Below, in pieces: positions 17,273 to 24,307 of a DNA stretch of 64,000 nt (position 1 is its first letter; each line of letters starts with the position of its first letter). Below the pieces are notes generated by a model. The model was not told where the DNA came from. It saw nothing but the letters and a program-made list of their open reading frames with translations, and made no database searches. The position numbers were made by a program, and so were the translations under genes. Where the stretch lies: assembly GCA_050946835.1 (NCBI GenBank), contig JBMNVN010000002.1:186001-250000 (forward strand). The letters run 5' to 3'. This DNA comes from UBA1447 sp002329225 (GTDB lineage: Bacteria > Bacillota > Clostridia > Oscillospirales > Acutalibacteraceae).

Positions 17273-17902
17273 ATGGGAAAGGTACTTATAACAAATCACC
17301 CTCTTATTCAGCATAAGTTGTCATTACTTAGAGATAAAAATACGGCACCAAAAGAATTTAGAGCTCTTATTGCCGAGATTTCAATGCTGATGTGTTTTGA
17401 GGCAACAAGAGATATTCCATTAAAAGAAGTTGAGATAGAGACACCTGTCGGACTTGCTAAAACAAAGGTGATTGCCGGTAGAAAACTCGCAATTGTTCCA
17501 ATCTTAAGGGCGGGCTTAGGCATGGTTGACGGCATATTAACTCTCTTACCCACAACCAGAGTAGGCCATGTAGGTTTGTATAGAGACCCTGAGACTCTGC
17601 AACCCGTAGAATATTACAGCAAGCTTCCGGTAGATCTAAGTGAAAGAGACGTAATCGTTTTAGATCCGATGCTTGCCACCGGCGGTTCGGCAGTATGGGC
17701 AATAAGTGAAATCAAAAACCATTCACCCAAGACCATAAAATATATGGGAATTATTGCTGCTCCGGAGGGCCTTTCAGCTTTGGAAACAGCTCACCCGGAT
17801 GTTGATATATATATAGCCTCATTAGATGAACGCTTGGATGAGAAGGCCTATATTATACCCGGTCTTGGTGATGCCGGAGACAGAATTTTCGGTACAAAAT
17901 GA
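17273..17902 (+). CDS. upp: Uracil phosphoribosyltransferase
   Basis: Pyrimidine salvage: uracil plus PRPP gives UMP. Motifs are the N-terminal ITNHPLIQHKLSLLRDKNT, AGRKLAIVPILRAGLGMVDG, the PRPP loop VLDPMLATGGSA and the C-terminal uracil-binding YIIPGLGDAGDRIFGT. Length of 209 residues matches the family. The start is ATG with CGGAGGT 6 bases upstream. It closes the tsaE-tsaB-rpiB-upp run; scfA has its own promoter downstream. Confidence 0.97.
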   Translation: MGKVLITNHPLIQHKLSLLRDKNTAPKEFRALIAEISMLMCFEATRDIPLKEVEIETPVGLAKTKVIAGRKLAIVPILRAGLGMVDGILTLLPTTRVGHVGLYRDPETLQPVEYYSKLPVDLSERDVIVLDPMLATGGSAVWAISEIKNHSPKTIKYMGIIAAPEGLSALETAHPDVDIYIASLDERLDEKAYIIPGLGDAGDRIFGTK

Positions 17903-17903
17903 C

Positions 17904-17932
17904 TTGATTATTAGTTGATGATATGTTATATA
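17904..17932 (+). promoter_or_regulatory. Promoter of scfA-scfB
   Basis: TTGATT (17904-17909), 17-base spacer, TATATA (17927-17932), with a TG one base upstream of the -10 (extended -10). Start expected near 17940, just before AGGAGG. Confidence 0.6.
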
Positions 17933-17961
17933 TTATTTGATAAAATCAGGAGGACAGAAAG

Positions 17962-18102
17962 ATGAAACATGTCAAAGTGCTTAATTCAAAAACAAATTTA
18001 AAGAAAACAGTTAAAAAAGGCGGTTGCGGTGAATGCCAGGCTTCCTGCCAATCGGCTTGCAAAACCTCTTGCACCGTTGCCAACCAGAAGTGCGAAAAAT
18101 AA
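17962..18102 (+). CDS. scfA: SCIFF family RiPP precursor peptide (six cysteines)
   Basis: A 46-residue ribosomal peptide of the SCIFF family (six cysteines in forty-five residues), which is nearly universal in Clostridia. It begins MKHVKVLNSKTNLKK and its C-terminal core GGCGECQASCQSACKTSCT carries five of the six cysteines; the positions are 22, 25, 29, 33, 37 and 44. The partner radical SAM enzyme forms a Cys-to-Thr thioether in characterised members; Thr35 and Thr38 are the candidate acceptors here. AGGAGG lies 8 bases before the ATG. The maturase gene follows after a strong hairpin. The biological role of SCIFF peptides is not settled. Confidence 0.96.
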   Translation: MKHVKVLNSKTNLKKTVKKGGCGECQASCQSACKTSCTVANQKCEK

Positions 18103-18113
18103 TTGATTGAGGG

Positions 18114-18144
18114 TTAGGCGGGGCAAAATGCCCCGCCTAATTTT
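18114..18144 (+). terminator. Hairpin between scfA and scfB, likely attenuator
   Basis: Perfect 12-bp stem (arms 18114-18125 and 18129-18140) rich in GC (GGCGGGGCA/TGCCCCGCC) with an AAA loop, followed by only TTTT. It should act as a partial terminator and/or 3' stabiliser so that far more precursor peptide than maturase is made. The maturase start codon lies 20 bases downstream. Confidence 0.8.
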
Positions 18145-18159
18145 ATAGGTGGATGCGCT

Positions 18160-19524
18160 ATGATTCACAAGTACAGTCAGAATGGATACAATATCGTTCT
18201 TGATACTCCCAGCGGTGCAGTTATGACGGTAAGTAACTGTGCTTATGATATCTTAGATTATATTCAACCGACTTTAGAGGAGAAATGTCCCGATGAGATA
18301 ATCAAAAAGCTTTCTCCCAAATATTCAGTTGAAGAAGTAATTGATGCTTATGAAGAATTATATATCCTCTACACAAAGGACTTACTCTTCTCAGAGGACT
18401 CTTATTGGGACTTGGCAACGGCACTGGGGCCCGCACCTGTAAAATCGCTTTGCCTTAACGTAGCCCATGATTGTAATTTGAAATGTGCCTATTGCTTTGC
18501 TTCTCAAGGGGACTTCGGTCAAGAAAAATGCCTCATGAGCCTTGAAACTGCGAAAGCGGCTATTGATTTTTTAATTAAGAATTCCGGAACAAGAAAAAAT
18601 CTTGAAGTCGATTTCTTTGGCGGTGAACCCTTACTGAATTTTGAATTAGTAAAAGGAACCGTAGAATATGCCAGAAAGATTGAAAAAGATTGTTCTAAAA
18701 ACTTTCGTTTCACTCTGACTACAAACGGTGTGCTTCTAACGGAAGATATAATTAAATATATTAATACAGAGATGTCTAACATTGTATTGTCAATAGACGG
18801 AAGAAAGCATATAAATGACAGAATGCGCTACTTTGCTAACGGAAAAGGCTGTTACGATTTGATTCTGCCCAAGTATAAAGCTCTTGTAACCGAAAGGGGT
18901 GACAAAGAGTATTATGTACGTGGAACCTATACAAGATTCAACCTGGACTTTGCCGACGATGTGATACACCTCTTTAACGAGGGGTTTACTCAAATTTCCA
19001 TTGAACCTGCAGTTACAAAAGAACTGTATAATTATTCAATCAGAGAGTCGGATTTGCCTAATATATTTTCTGAATATGAAAAATTGGCAAAGCTCATAAT
19101 TGACATTAAGAACAGGGGAGAGGCTATCAACTTTTTCCATTTTATGTTGGATTTGGAAGAAGGGCCTTGCGCTTTTAAAAGATTGCGCGGATGCAGTTGC
19201 GGCAACGAGTATTTGGCTATTACTCCTGAGGGCGATATTTATCCCTGTCACCAGTTTATCGGTATGGATGAGTGGTTAATGGGTAATGTCGTGAAGAAGC
19301 AGTTCGACACTGAAATTAAAGAAAAGCTCTCTTCAGTTAATGTTTATTCTAAATCCGAATGCAGTGATTGCTGGGCTAAATTTTATTGCAGCGGCGGCTG
19401 TAACGCAAACAATTATCTCTGCAGAGGTGATGTCTTGTTACCTCATAAGATCACCTGTGAAATTGAGAAAAAAAGAATTGAGTGCGCGCTGATGATAAAA
19501 GCGGCACTCAGCAAAGACAATTAA
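18160..19524 (+). CDS. scfB: SCIFF radical SAM/SPASM maturase
   Basis: Thioether-forming radical SAM enzyme of 454 residues acting on the SCIFF peptide. The N-terminal RRE-like leader-binding region (about 1-85) is followed by the radical SAM motif CNLKCAYCF (about residue 107), then FFGGEPLLN. The C-terminal SPASM domain is cysteine-rich: CAFKRLRGCSCGNEYLAITPEGDIYPCHQF and SECSDCWAKFYCSGGCNANNY bind auxiliary iron-sulfur clusters. Its position right after scfA makes the assignment firm. The Shine-Dalgarno sequence AGGTGG precedes the ATG. Confidence 0.97.
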   Translation: MIHKYSQNGYNIVLDTPSGAVMTVSNCAYDILDYIQPTLEEKCPDEIIKKLSPKYSVEEVIDAYEELYILYTKDLLFSEDSYWDLATALGPAPVKSLCLNVAHDCNLKCAYCFASQGDFGQEKCLMSLETAKAAIDFLIKNSGTRKNLEVDFFGGEPLLNFELVKGTVEYARKIEKDCSKNFRFTLTTNGVLLTEDIIKYINTEMSNIVLSIDGRKHINDRMRYFANGKGCYDLILPKYKALVTERGDKEYYVRGTYTRFNLDFADDVIHLFNEGFTQISIEPAVTKELYNYSIRESDLPNIFSEYEKLAKLIIDIKNRGEAINFFHFMLDLEEGPCAFKRLRGCSCGNEYLAITPEGDIYPCHQFIGMDEWLMGNVVKKQFDTEIKEKLSSVNVYSKSECSDCWAKFYCSGGCNANNYLCRGDVLLPHKITCEIEKKRIECALMIKAALSKDN

Positions 19525-19558
19525 AATTTACTTGCTAAAAAGGGGAGGGGAGCTTGCT

Positions 19559-20563
19559 TTATTCGTCGGAAGCTGTGCTCTCCTTCTTATTTTTTACGCC
19601 GGCATTTAAAGGATTTTTATCAACGGCTTCACGCAGTTGACTATCAACTACGTGTGTATAAATTTCCGTTGTAGAAAGATTTTCATGGCCTAAAATTTCC
19701 TTGATTAACAGTATATCAACTTCACCATATTGATACATGAGAGTTGCCGCCGTATGTCTGAGTTTATGTACGGAAAAACCTCTGCCGTCAAGTCCGGCTT
19801 TTTTAATGAAATTCTCTACAATATACTGAACAGCCCTTGGGCTGATTCGTCTTCTATTACGGCTTATAAAAAGGGCATTTTTATCAATTATATCCTCATT
19901 CGGCCTAACGGCAAGATATGCTTTTAACGCCTCTTTGGAAGTATTATTCAAATAAACAGTGCGCTCTTTATCGCCCTTACCGGTAACAATCATAGTGTTG
20001 TCGTCAAGATGAATGCTTTTTAAATCCAGACCGACTAACTCGGAAAGTCTGAGTCCGCAATTAAGAAATAGCATAATTATACAATAATCGCGTTCTTTAA
20101 ACTTACCGTCGACACTTGACAGCAATTCAAGACTCTGATCAAGCGTCAAATACTTTGGAAGAGATTTTTTAAGTTTTGGCGATTCAAGTTCCTGTAAAGG
20201 GTTTTCATCAAGCAGTTTCATTTGAACTGAAAGATATCTGAAGAACCTTTTTAGAGAAACCGCTTTACGGGCCCGACTGCTTACGCCGTTGTTTCTTTCG
20301 CTACGGCAATAAGAAAGAAACATATAGGCATCGTTTAAAGTTATCGACTTAAGAAAATCAATGTCTATTTCTGAAATATCAATCTTATTAAAAGGAGTAT
20401 CCTTATCAGCAAGACCGCGGGATCTTAGTAGAAATCTGAAAAACAAACGCAGGTCAGATGCGTATTCGGATACGGTAAGCGGTGATTTGTTTTTAACCAC
20501 TTCCATATAATGAATGTATTGTAGCAGAGCTTCAGGCAATTGCTTATAATCTTCTTGTTTCAC
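19559..20563 (-). CDS. xerC: Tyrosine site-specific recombinase, XerC/XerD-like
   Basis: Tyrosine recombinase of 334 residues, with an N-terminal SAM-like core-binding domain (about 1-115) and a catalytic domain. Catalytic residues are visible: Arg in NCGLRLSELVGL, Lys in TGKGDKERTVYL, His-x-x-Arg in HKLRHTAATL, His in LGHENLSTTEIYTHV with the nucleophilic Tyr. No phage neighbours are present, so chromosome dimer resolution is more likely than an integrase. It is somewhat longer than typical XerC/D (about 300), with an acidic tail NPLNAGVKNKKESTASDE. The start is GTG with AAAGGGG 9 bases upstream. It cannot be split into XerC versus XerD from sequence alone. Confidence 0.85.
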   Translation of the reverse strand: MKQEDYKQLPEALLQYIHYMEVVKNKSPLTVSEYASDLRLFFRFLLRSRGLADKDTPFNKIDISEIDIDFLKSITLNDAYMFLSYCRSERNNGVSSRARKAVSLKRFFRYLSVQMKLLDENPLQELESPKLKKSLPKYLTLDQSLELLSSVDGKFKERDYCIIMLFLNCGLRLSELVGLDLKSIHLDDNTMIVTGKGDKERTVYLNNTSKEALKAYLAVRPNEDIIDKNALFISRNRRRISPRAVQYIVENFIKKAGLDGRGFSVHKLRHTAATLMYQYGEVDILLIKEILGHENLSTTEIYTHVVDSQLREAVDKNPLNAGVKNKKESTASDE

Positions 20564-20675
20564 TAAACTTGCCCCTTTTATATAAATAAAAACCTGAATA
20601 GCACTTGTTTATACCCCTCAACTGCGCAAAACATTTATTTTACGAAATTGATATATATTAATGCTGAGGAAAATA

Positions 20676-20741
20676 AATCTTATTAGAGAGGTCTCCCCCG
20701 AGAGGAACCTTAGCTATTTTGAAGGGATTAAAGGTAAGATT
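20676..20741 (-). ncRNA. Possible structured RNA element between radA and xerC
   Basis: Closing arms AATCTTA and TAAGATT (20735-20741 and 20676-20682 on the minus strand) enclose a second hairpin AGG-(TTCC)-TCTC-GGGG-GAGA-CCT. It does not match a riboswitch class I know and there is no T-run, so it is not a plain terminator. It lies in a 231-base gap with no gene (20564-20794). The strand is uncertain; minus was chosen because both flanking genes are read that way. Confidence 0.3.
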
Positions 20742-20794
20742 AAGCCTTGTCTTAAAAATGGATTTTACCGCTGAATATAAAATCTTTTGGAAAA

Positions 20795-22168
20795 TTATTT
20801 TTCTATAGCACTAACGGCTTCTCTAATTGAACTGACACCAATTAATTCTATCTTACTCCTATACTTGTCGGCTGCAATTGACTTAAGGTTATGTTTAGGT
20901 AGAATGCATTTTTTAAATCCGAGTCTTAGAGCTTCTCTTATTCTCTGTTCACTGCTGTTTACCGCTCTTATCTCCCCTGCCAAGCCTATTTCGCCGAAAG
21001 CTATTGCGTCATCCGACAAAGGAACATCCTTTAAACTCGATACAAGTGAAAGAGCAACCGGCAAGTCATTGGCAGGTTCTTCAAGTCTAAGTCCGCCGAC
21101 AATATTAACATAGGCGTCCATATTGCCGAAAAAGTAACCTGCCCTCTTTTCAAGTACGGCAAGCAGCATTGACATTCTGTTATAATCAAACCCTGTGGCC
21201 ATTCTTCTCGGTGTTCCAAAACTCGTGGGTGTAACAAGACCTTGCACTTCGGCCAAAATCGGTCTTGTTCCCTCCATAATACAGGCAATACAAGTTCCTG
21301 AGGTGTTTGCCGGTCGTCCGGATATCAGCATTAATGACGGATTTTCAACTTCAGTCAGGCCGTTTTCATGCATTTCAAATACGCCTATTTCATCGGTCGC
21401 TCCAAATCGGTTTTTTATAGCTCGCAATAGCCTGTAACTTAGGTGCCTCTCCCCTTCCAGATAAAGGACGGCGTCAACTATATGCTCCAAGACCTTCGGT
21501 CCGGCTATATTTCCGTCTTTATTTACATGTCCTACTAAAATTATAGGAATATTCAGAGTTTTAGCGACTTTCATAAAAAGGTTTGTTGATTCCCGAACCT
21601 GTGTAACGCTTCCTGCAGTGGAGGCATTTTCCTGTATTGACATTGTTTGAATTGAGTCAATTATAACTAACCCGGGCTTATTTGAAATAATGTGGTCAAC
21701 TATACTTAAGGTGTCAGTATCGCACATAAATGCAAGATTTTCGGTTTTAACTCCAAGGCGCATAGAGCGGATTTTAAGCTGGTGAGCGGACTCTTCACCG
21801 GATACATATAAAATGTTTAAACTGCGGCCAACACTTTCGCATATTTGAAGCAATAAGGTTGATTTTCCGATACCGGGATCTCCGCTCAACAGCACAAGGG
21901 AACCTTTAACAATACCTCCGCCTAAAACTCTGTCCAACTCAGCGAGTCCTGTTTCGTAGCGCGATTCGGATATTTCGTCTATTTCTTTTAGCGTCAGAAC
22001 AGCGGCTTTTTTAGTTGCCGGGAGTTTTTTTGATGAGGCGGGGATTATTGTCTTTACCTCTTCATTCATGGTATTCCACTCGCTGCAACCGGGGCAACAA
22101 CCGTACCATTTTGCGCTCTCATAACCGCATTGGTTACATATATAAACAGTTTTGTTTTTGGTTGCCAT
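20795..22168 (-). CDS. radA: DNA repair protein RadA
   Basis: RecA-like branch migration ATPase (457 residues) that processes recombination intermediates. N-terminal zinc finger CNQCGYESAKWYGCCPGC, Walker A GDPGIGKST, the RadA-specific KNRFGATDEIG motif and a C-terminal Lon-protease-like domain (DAYVNIVGGLRLEEPANDLP) are all present. The start is ATG 22168, giving MATKNKTVYICNQC; the Shine-Dalgarno sequence GGGGAG is 11 bases upstream, slightly far. It follows ruvX on the same strand, so two Holliday-junction-related genes end the pyrimidine transcript. Confidence 0.96.
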   Translation of the reverse strand: MATKNKTVYICNQCGYESAKWYGCCPGCSEWNTMNEEVKTIIPASSKKLPATKKAAVLTLKEIDEISESRYETGLAELDRVLGGGIVKGSLVLLSGDPGIGKSTLLLQICESVGRSLNILYVSGEESAHQLKIRSMRLGVKTENLAFMCDTDTLSIVDHIISNKPGLVIIDSIQTMSIQENASTAGSVTQVRESTNLFMKVAKTLNIPIILVGHVNKDGNIAGPKVLEHIVDAVLYLEGERHLSYRLLRAIKNRFGATDEIGVFEMHENGLTEVENPSLMLISGRPANTSGTCIACIMEGTRPILAEVQGLVTPTSFGTPRRMATGFDYNRMSMLLAVLEKRAGYFFGNMDAYVNIVGGLRLEEPANDLPVALSLVSSLKDVPLSDDAIAFGEIGLAGEIRAVNSSEQRIREALRLGFKKCILPKHNLKSIAADKYRSKIELIGVSSIREAVSAIEK

Positions 22169-22205
22169 TAAACAGTCTACTCCCCTATTGCAATGCAATA
22201 ATAAC

Positions 22206-22625
22206 TTATTTATTCATTCTTCTGTAATCGATAAAGTCTTGCAAGATGATTACTGCTGCTGCTGAATCTATTATCTCTTTCTTCTTGTCTGATTTTACCG
22301 CAGCGGCATTAAGATTTTTTTGCGCAACGGCCGTGGTTAGGCGTTCATCCCAAAGTTCAACCGTTAGTCCTGATACTCTTTTTAATTTCTCGGCAAAGGC
22401 CAGCGTTTTTTCTGCTCTCTCCCCTAAACTTGAATCCATGTTTTTAGGATAGCCGACCACTATAAGCTCAGCCTCACGTTCTTTAGCTAACAATGAAATA
22501 GCCTCAATAAGTTTTTTCTTGTTTGTCTGTTTTATAACACAAACCGGAGTGGCAAGTATTTCAGTGCTGTCACATATTGCAATACCTGTTCTTGCATCAC
22601 CGTAATCAACTGACAGAATTACCAT
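22206..22625 (-). CDS. ruvX: RuvX/YqgF-family RNase H-fold nuclease
   Basis: Putative pre-16S rRNA processing nuclease, also described as a Holliday junction resolvase (RuvX). The N-terminal catalytic motif LSVDYGDARTGIA with the first Asp, VVGYPKNMDSSLGERA, the WDERLTTA segment and the C-terminal KKKEIIDSAAAVIILQDFID with the last Asp are diagnostic. Length is 139 residues. The ATG directly follows the pyrD stop codon and has no good Shine-Dalgarno sequence, so translation is probably coupled to pyrD. Confidence 0.94.
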   Translation of the reverse strand: MVILSVDYGDARTGIAICDSTEILATPVCVIKQTNKKKLIEAISLLAKEREAELIVVGYPKNMDSSLGERAEKTLAFAEKLKRVSGLTVELWDERLTTAVAQKNLNAAAVKSDKKKEIIDSAAAVIILQDFIDYRRMNK

Positions 22626-23537
22626 TTACCAAGGCTCTACCTTTCCTACAATATCCGAAACACATGAAAAGCCGTTATTATCTAAAAAAGAATCAATGCC
22701 ATCTATAACTTTTAACGGTGCAAATGCATCCGTGAAGCATGCGGTTCCTATCTGAACTGCACAAGCACCGGCAAGCATAATTTCAATAGCATCCTGCCAA
22801 GTAGAAATTCCGCCCATTCCGATTATCGGAATACTCACACATTTTGAAGCTTCCCAAACCATTCTGACAGCTACCGGTAAAATTGCAGGACCTGAAAGCC
22901 CGCCGGTATTATTTTTTAAAATCGGGCGCCTTGTGTTAATGTCAATTTTCATACCGGTCAACGTATTTATCAGTGAAATTGCATCCGCTCCGGCATATTC
23001 TGCGGATTTTGCAATCTCCCCTATATTGCTCACATTAGGCGTTAATTTTACTATAAGCGGTTTTTGACATTTTGAGCGAATTAACTTTGTAATATTCTCA
23101 ACGGATTGGCAACTGGAACCGAAGGATACTCCGCCCTCTTTGACATTTGGACAGGAGATATTTAATTCTACCATGTCAACCGCTGTATCATTCAATTTTT
23201 CTACAGCCAATGCATAATCGGATTCGGTACTTCCTGCAATATTGGCAATTACAACAATATCTTTCTGAGCAAGCCATGGAAGACTTTCATTTATAAAAGC
23301 GTCAACGCCGGGATTTTGCAGGCCTACACTATTCAATATTCCACCGTGAGTTTCCGCAATACGCGGCGGCGGATTGCCGCTTCTATCATGCAGGGTTGTT
23401 CCTTTACAAGATATTCCGCCTAACTTCTCAAGCGGAAAGAGTTCATTATATTCCTTGCCGAACCCATATGTACCCGAGGCGGCAATAACCGGATTTTTAA
23501 AATCAATCCCTGCTATGTTTACACACATATCAGCCAT
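22626..23537 (-). CDS. pyrD: Dihydroorotate dehydrogenase B, catalytic subunit
   Basis: FMN subunit of the NAD-dependent class 1B enzyme, oxidising dihydroorotate to orotate together with PyrK. It shows FKNPVIAASGTYGFGKEY, the catalytic-loop NISCPNVKEGG with the class 1 Cys, LVKLTPNVS-like IVKLTPNVSNIGEIAK, NTLTGMKIDI and the FMN phosphate loop GMGGISTWQDAIE. Length is 303 residues. The start is ATG 23537 with GAGGTGG upstream, overlapping the pyrK stop by 1 base (TAATG). It stays next to pyrK, as in B. subtilis and lactococci. Confidence 0.96.
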   Translation of the reverse strand: MADMCVNIAGIDFKNPVIAASGTYGFGKEYNELFPLEKLGGISCKGTTLHDRSGNPPPRIAETHGGILNSVGLQNPGVDAFINESLPWLAQKDIVVIANIAGSTESDYALAVEKLNDTAVDMVELNISCPNVKEGGVSFGSSCQSVENITKLIRSKCQKPLIVKLTPNVSNIGEIAKSAEYAGADAISLINTLTGMKIDINTRRPILKNNTGGLSGPAILPVAVRMVWEASKCVSIPIIGMGGISTWQDAIEIMLAGACAVQIGTACFTDAFAPLKVIDGIDSFLDNNGFSCVSDIVGKVEPW

Positions 23538-24307
23538 TACCAAACCACCTCACTTGCATTAAAAACGGGTCCGTCTTTACATACATGCCTGTATTTGTTG
23601 ACACCATCACTCTTTATTTCACAAGCGCAAACTAAACAAGCCCCCACGCCGCACCCCATTCTCTCTTCCATAGAAACAAAGCAATCAATAACATGTTTTT
23701 CGGCAATATTCGCCACCGCTTTAAGCATAGGGACGGGCCCGCAGGAAAATATCAGGTCATATTTGTTTTTTTCAATTATCTCTTCCAAATAATCAACAGT
23801 AAGGCCCTTAAAACCCAATGAGCCGTCATCAGTGGTAATGTACACGTTTTTAGAATATCTTCTGAAATCATCGATTAAAATCGAATTTTTAGCACTTTTA
23901 AAGCCGAGTAGTGAGTCAACTTTATTATTAAAGAGTTTAGCGGCTTCAAGGAGAGGAGGACTGCCTATACCTCCTCCAATAATAAGGGGATTGTATTTAC
24001 CTTCGACAATTTTAAAGCCTTTACCTAATGGACCGAGTATATCAATTTTTTCCCCGGGATAGCGCTTTGAAAGCCACTCAGTCCCCTCTCCCCTGACTTC
24101 ATATACAATTCGAACGGTGTTATTCTCTTTATTAATCTCGCAAAACGATATGGGGCGCCGCAAAATTTTTTCAGAACATCTTATTTGAATAAACTGACCG
24201 GCCTCTGCTGCTTGTGCAATATCCGGACAGCTTATAACCATATCGAAACATGACTCTGTTAAAGCATTGTTGCTCAGTATTCTATATAAATCTTGAAACA
24301 AGCTCAT
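23537..24307 (-). CDS. pyrK: Dihydroorotate dehydrogenase B, electron transfer subunit
   Basis: FAD/2Fe-2S subunit that passes electrons from dihydroorotate to NAD. A ferredoxin-reductase-like FAD domain with LRRPISFCEIN (here ILRRPISFCEI), an NAD-binding GGGIGSPPLLEAAK and the C-terminal cluster motif CGVGACLVCACEI plus a later Cys in YRHVCKDGPVF give four cluster ligands. Length is 256 residues. AAGGAG precedes the ATG inside the end of the carB-like gene; the two overlap by 4 bases (ATGA), so their translation is coupled. Confidence 0.96.
   Translation of the reverse strand: MSLFQDLYRILSNNALTESCFDMVISCPDIAQAAEAGQFIQIRCSEKILRRPISFCEINKENNTVRIVYEVRGEGTEWLSKRYPGEKIDILGPLGKGFKIVEGKYNPLIIGGGIGSPPLLEAAKLFNNKVDSLLGFKSAKNSILIDDFRRYSKNVYITTDDGSLGFKGLTVDYLEEIIEKNKYDLIFSCGPVPMLKAVANIAEKHVIDCFVSMEERMGCGVGACLVCACEIKSDGVNKYRHVCKDGPVFNASEVVW

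Noticed and set aside
19559..20563. Prophage or integrative element integrase
   Set aside because: No phage, conjugation or attachment-site repeats flank the gene; neighbours are housekeeping genes.
20676..20741. SAM-I riboswitch (plus-strand TCTTATTAGAGAGGT resembles its 5' part)
   Set aside because: The conserved core (GGCCC..GATGAAACC..GGCAACC) is absent and no downstream gene on that strand exists.
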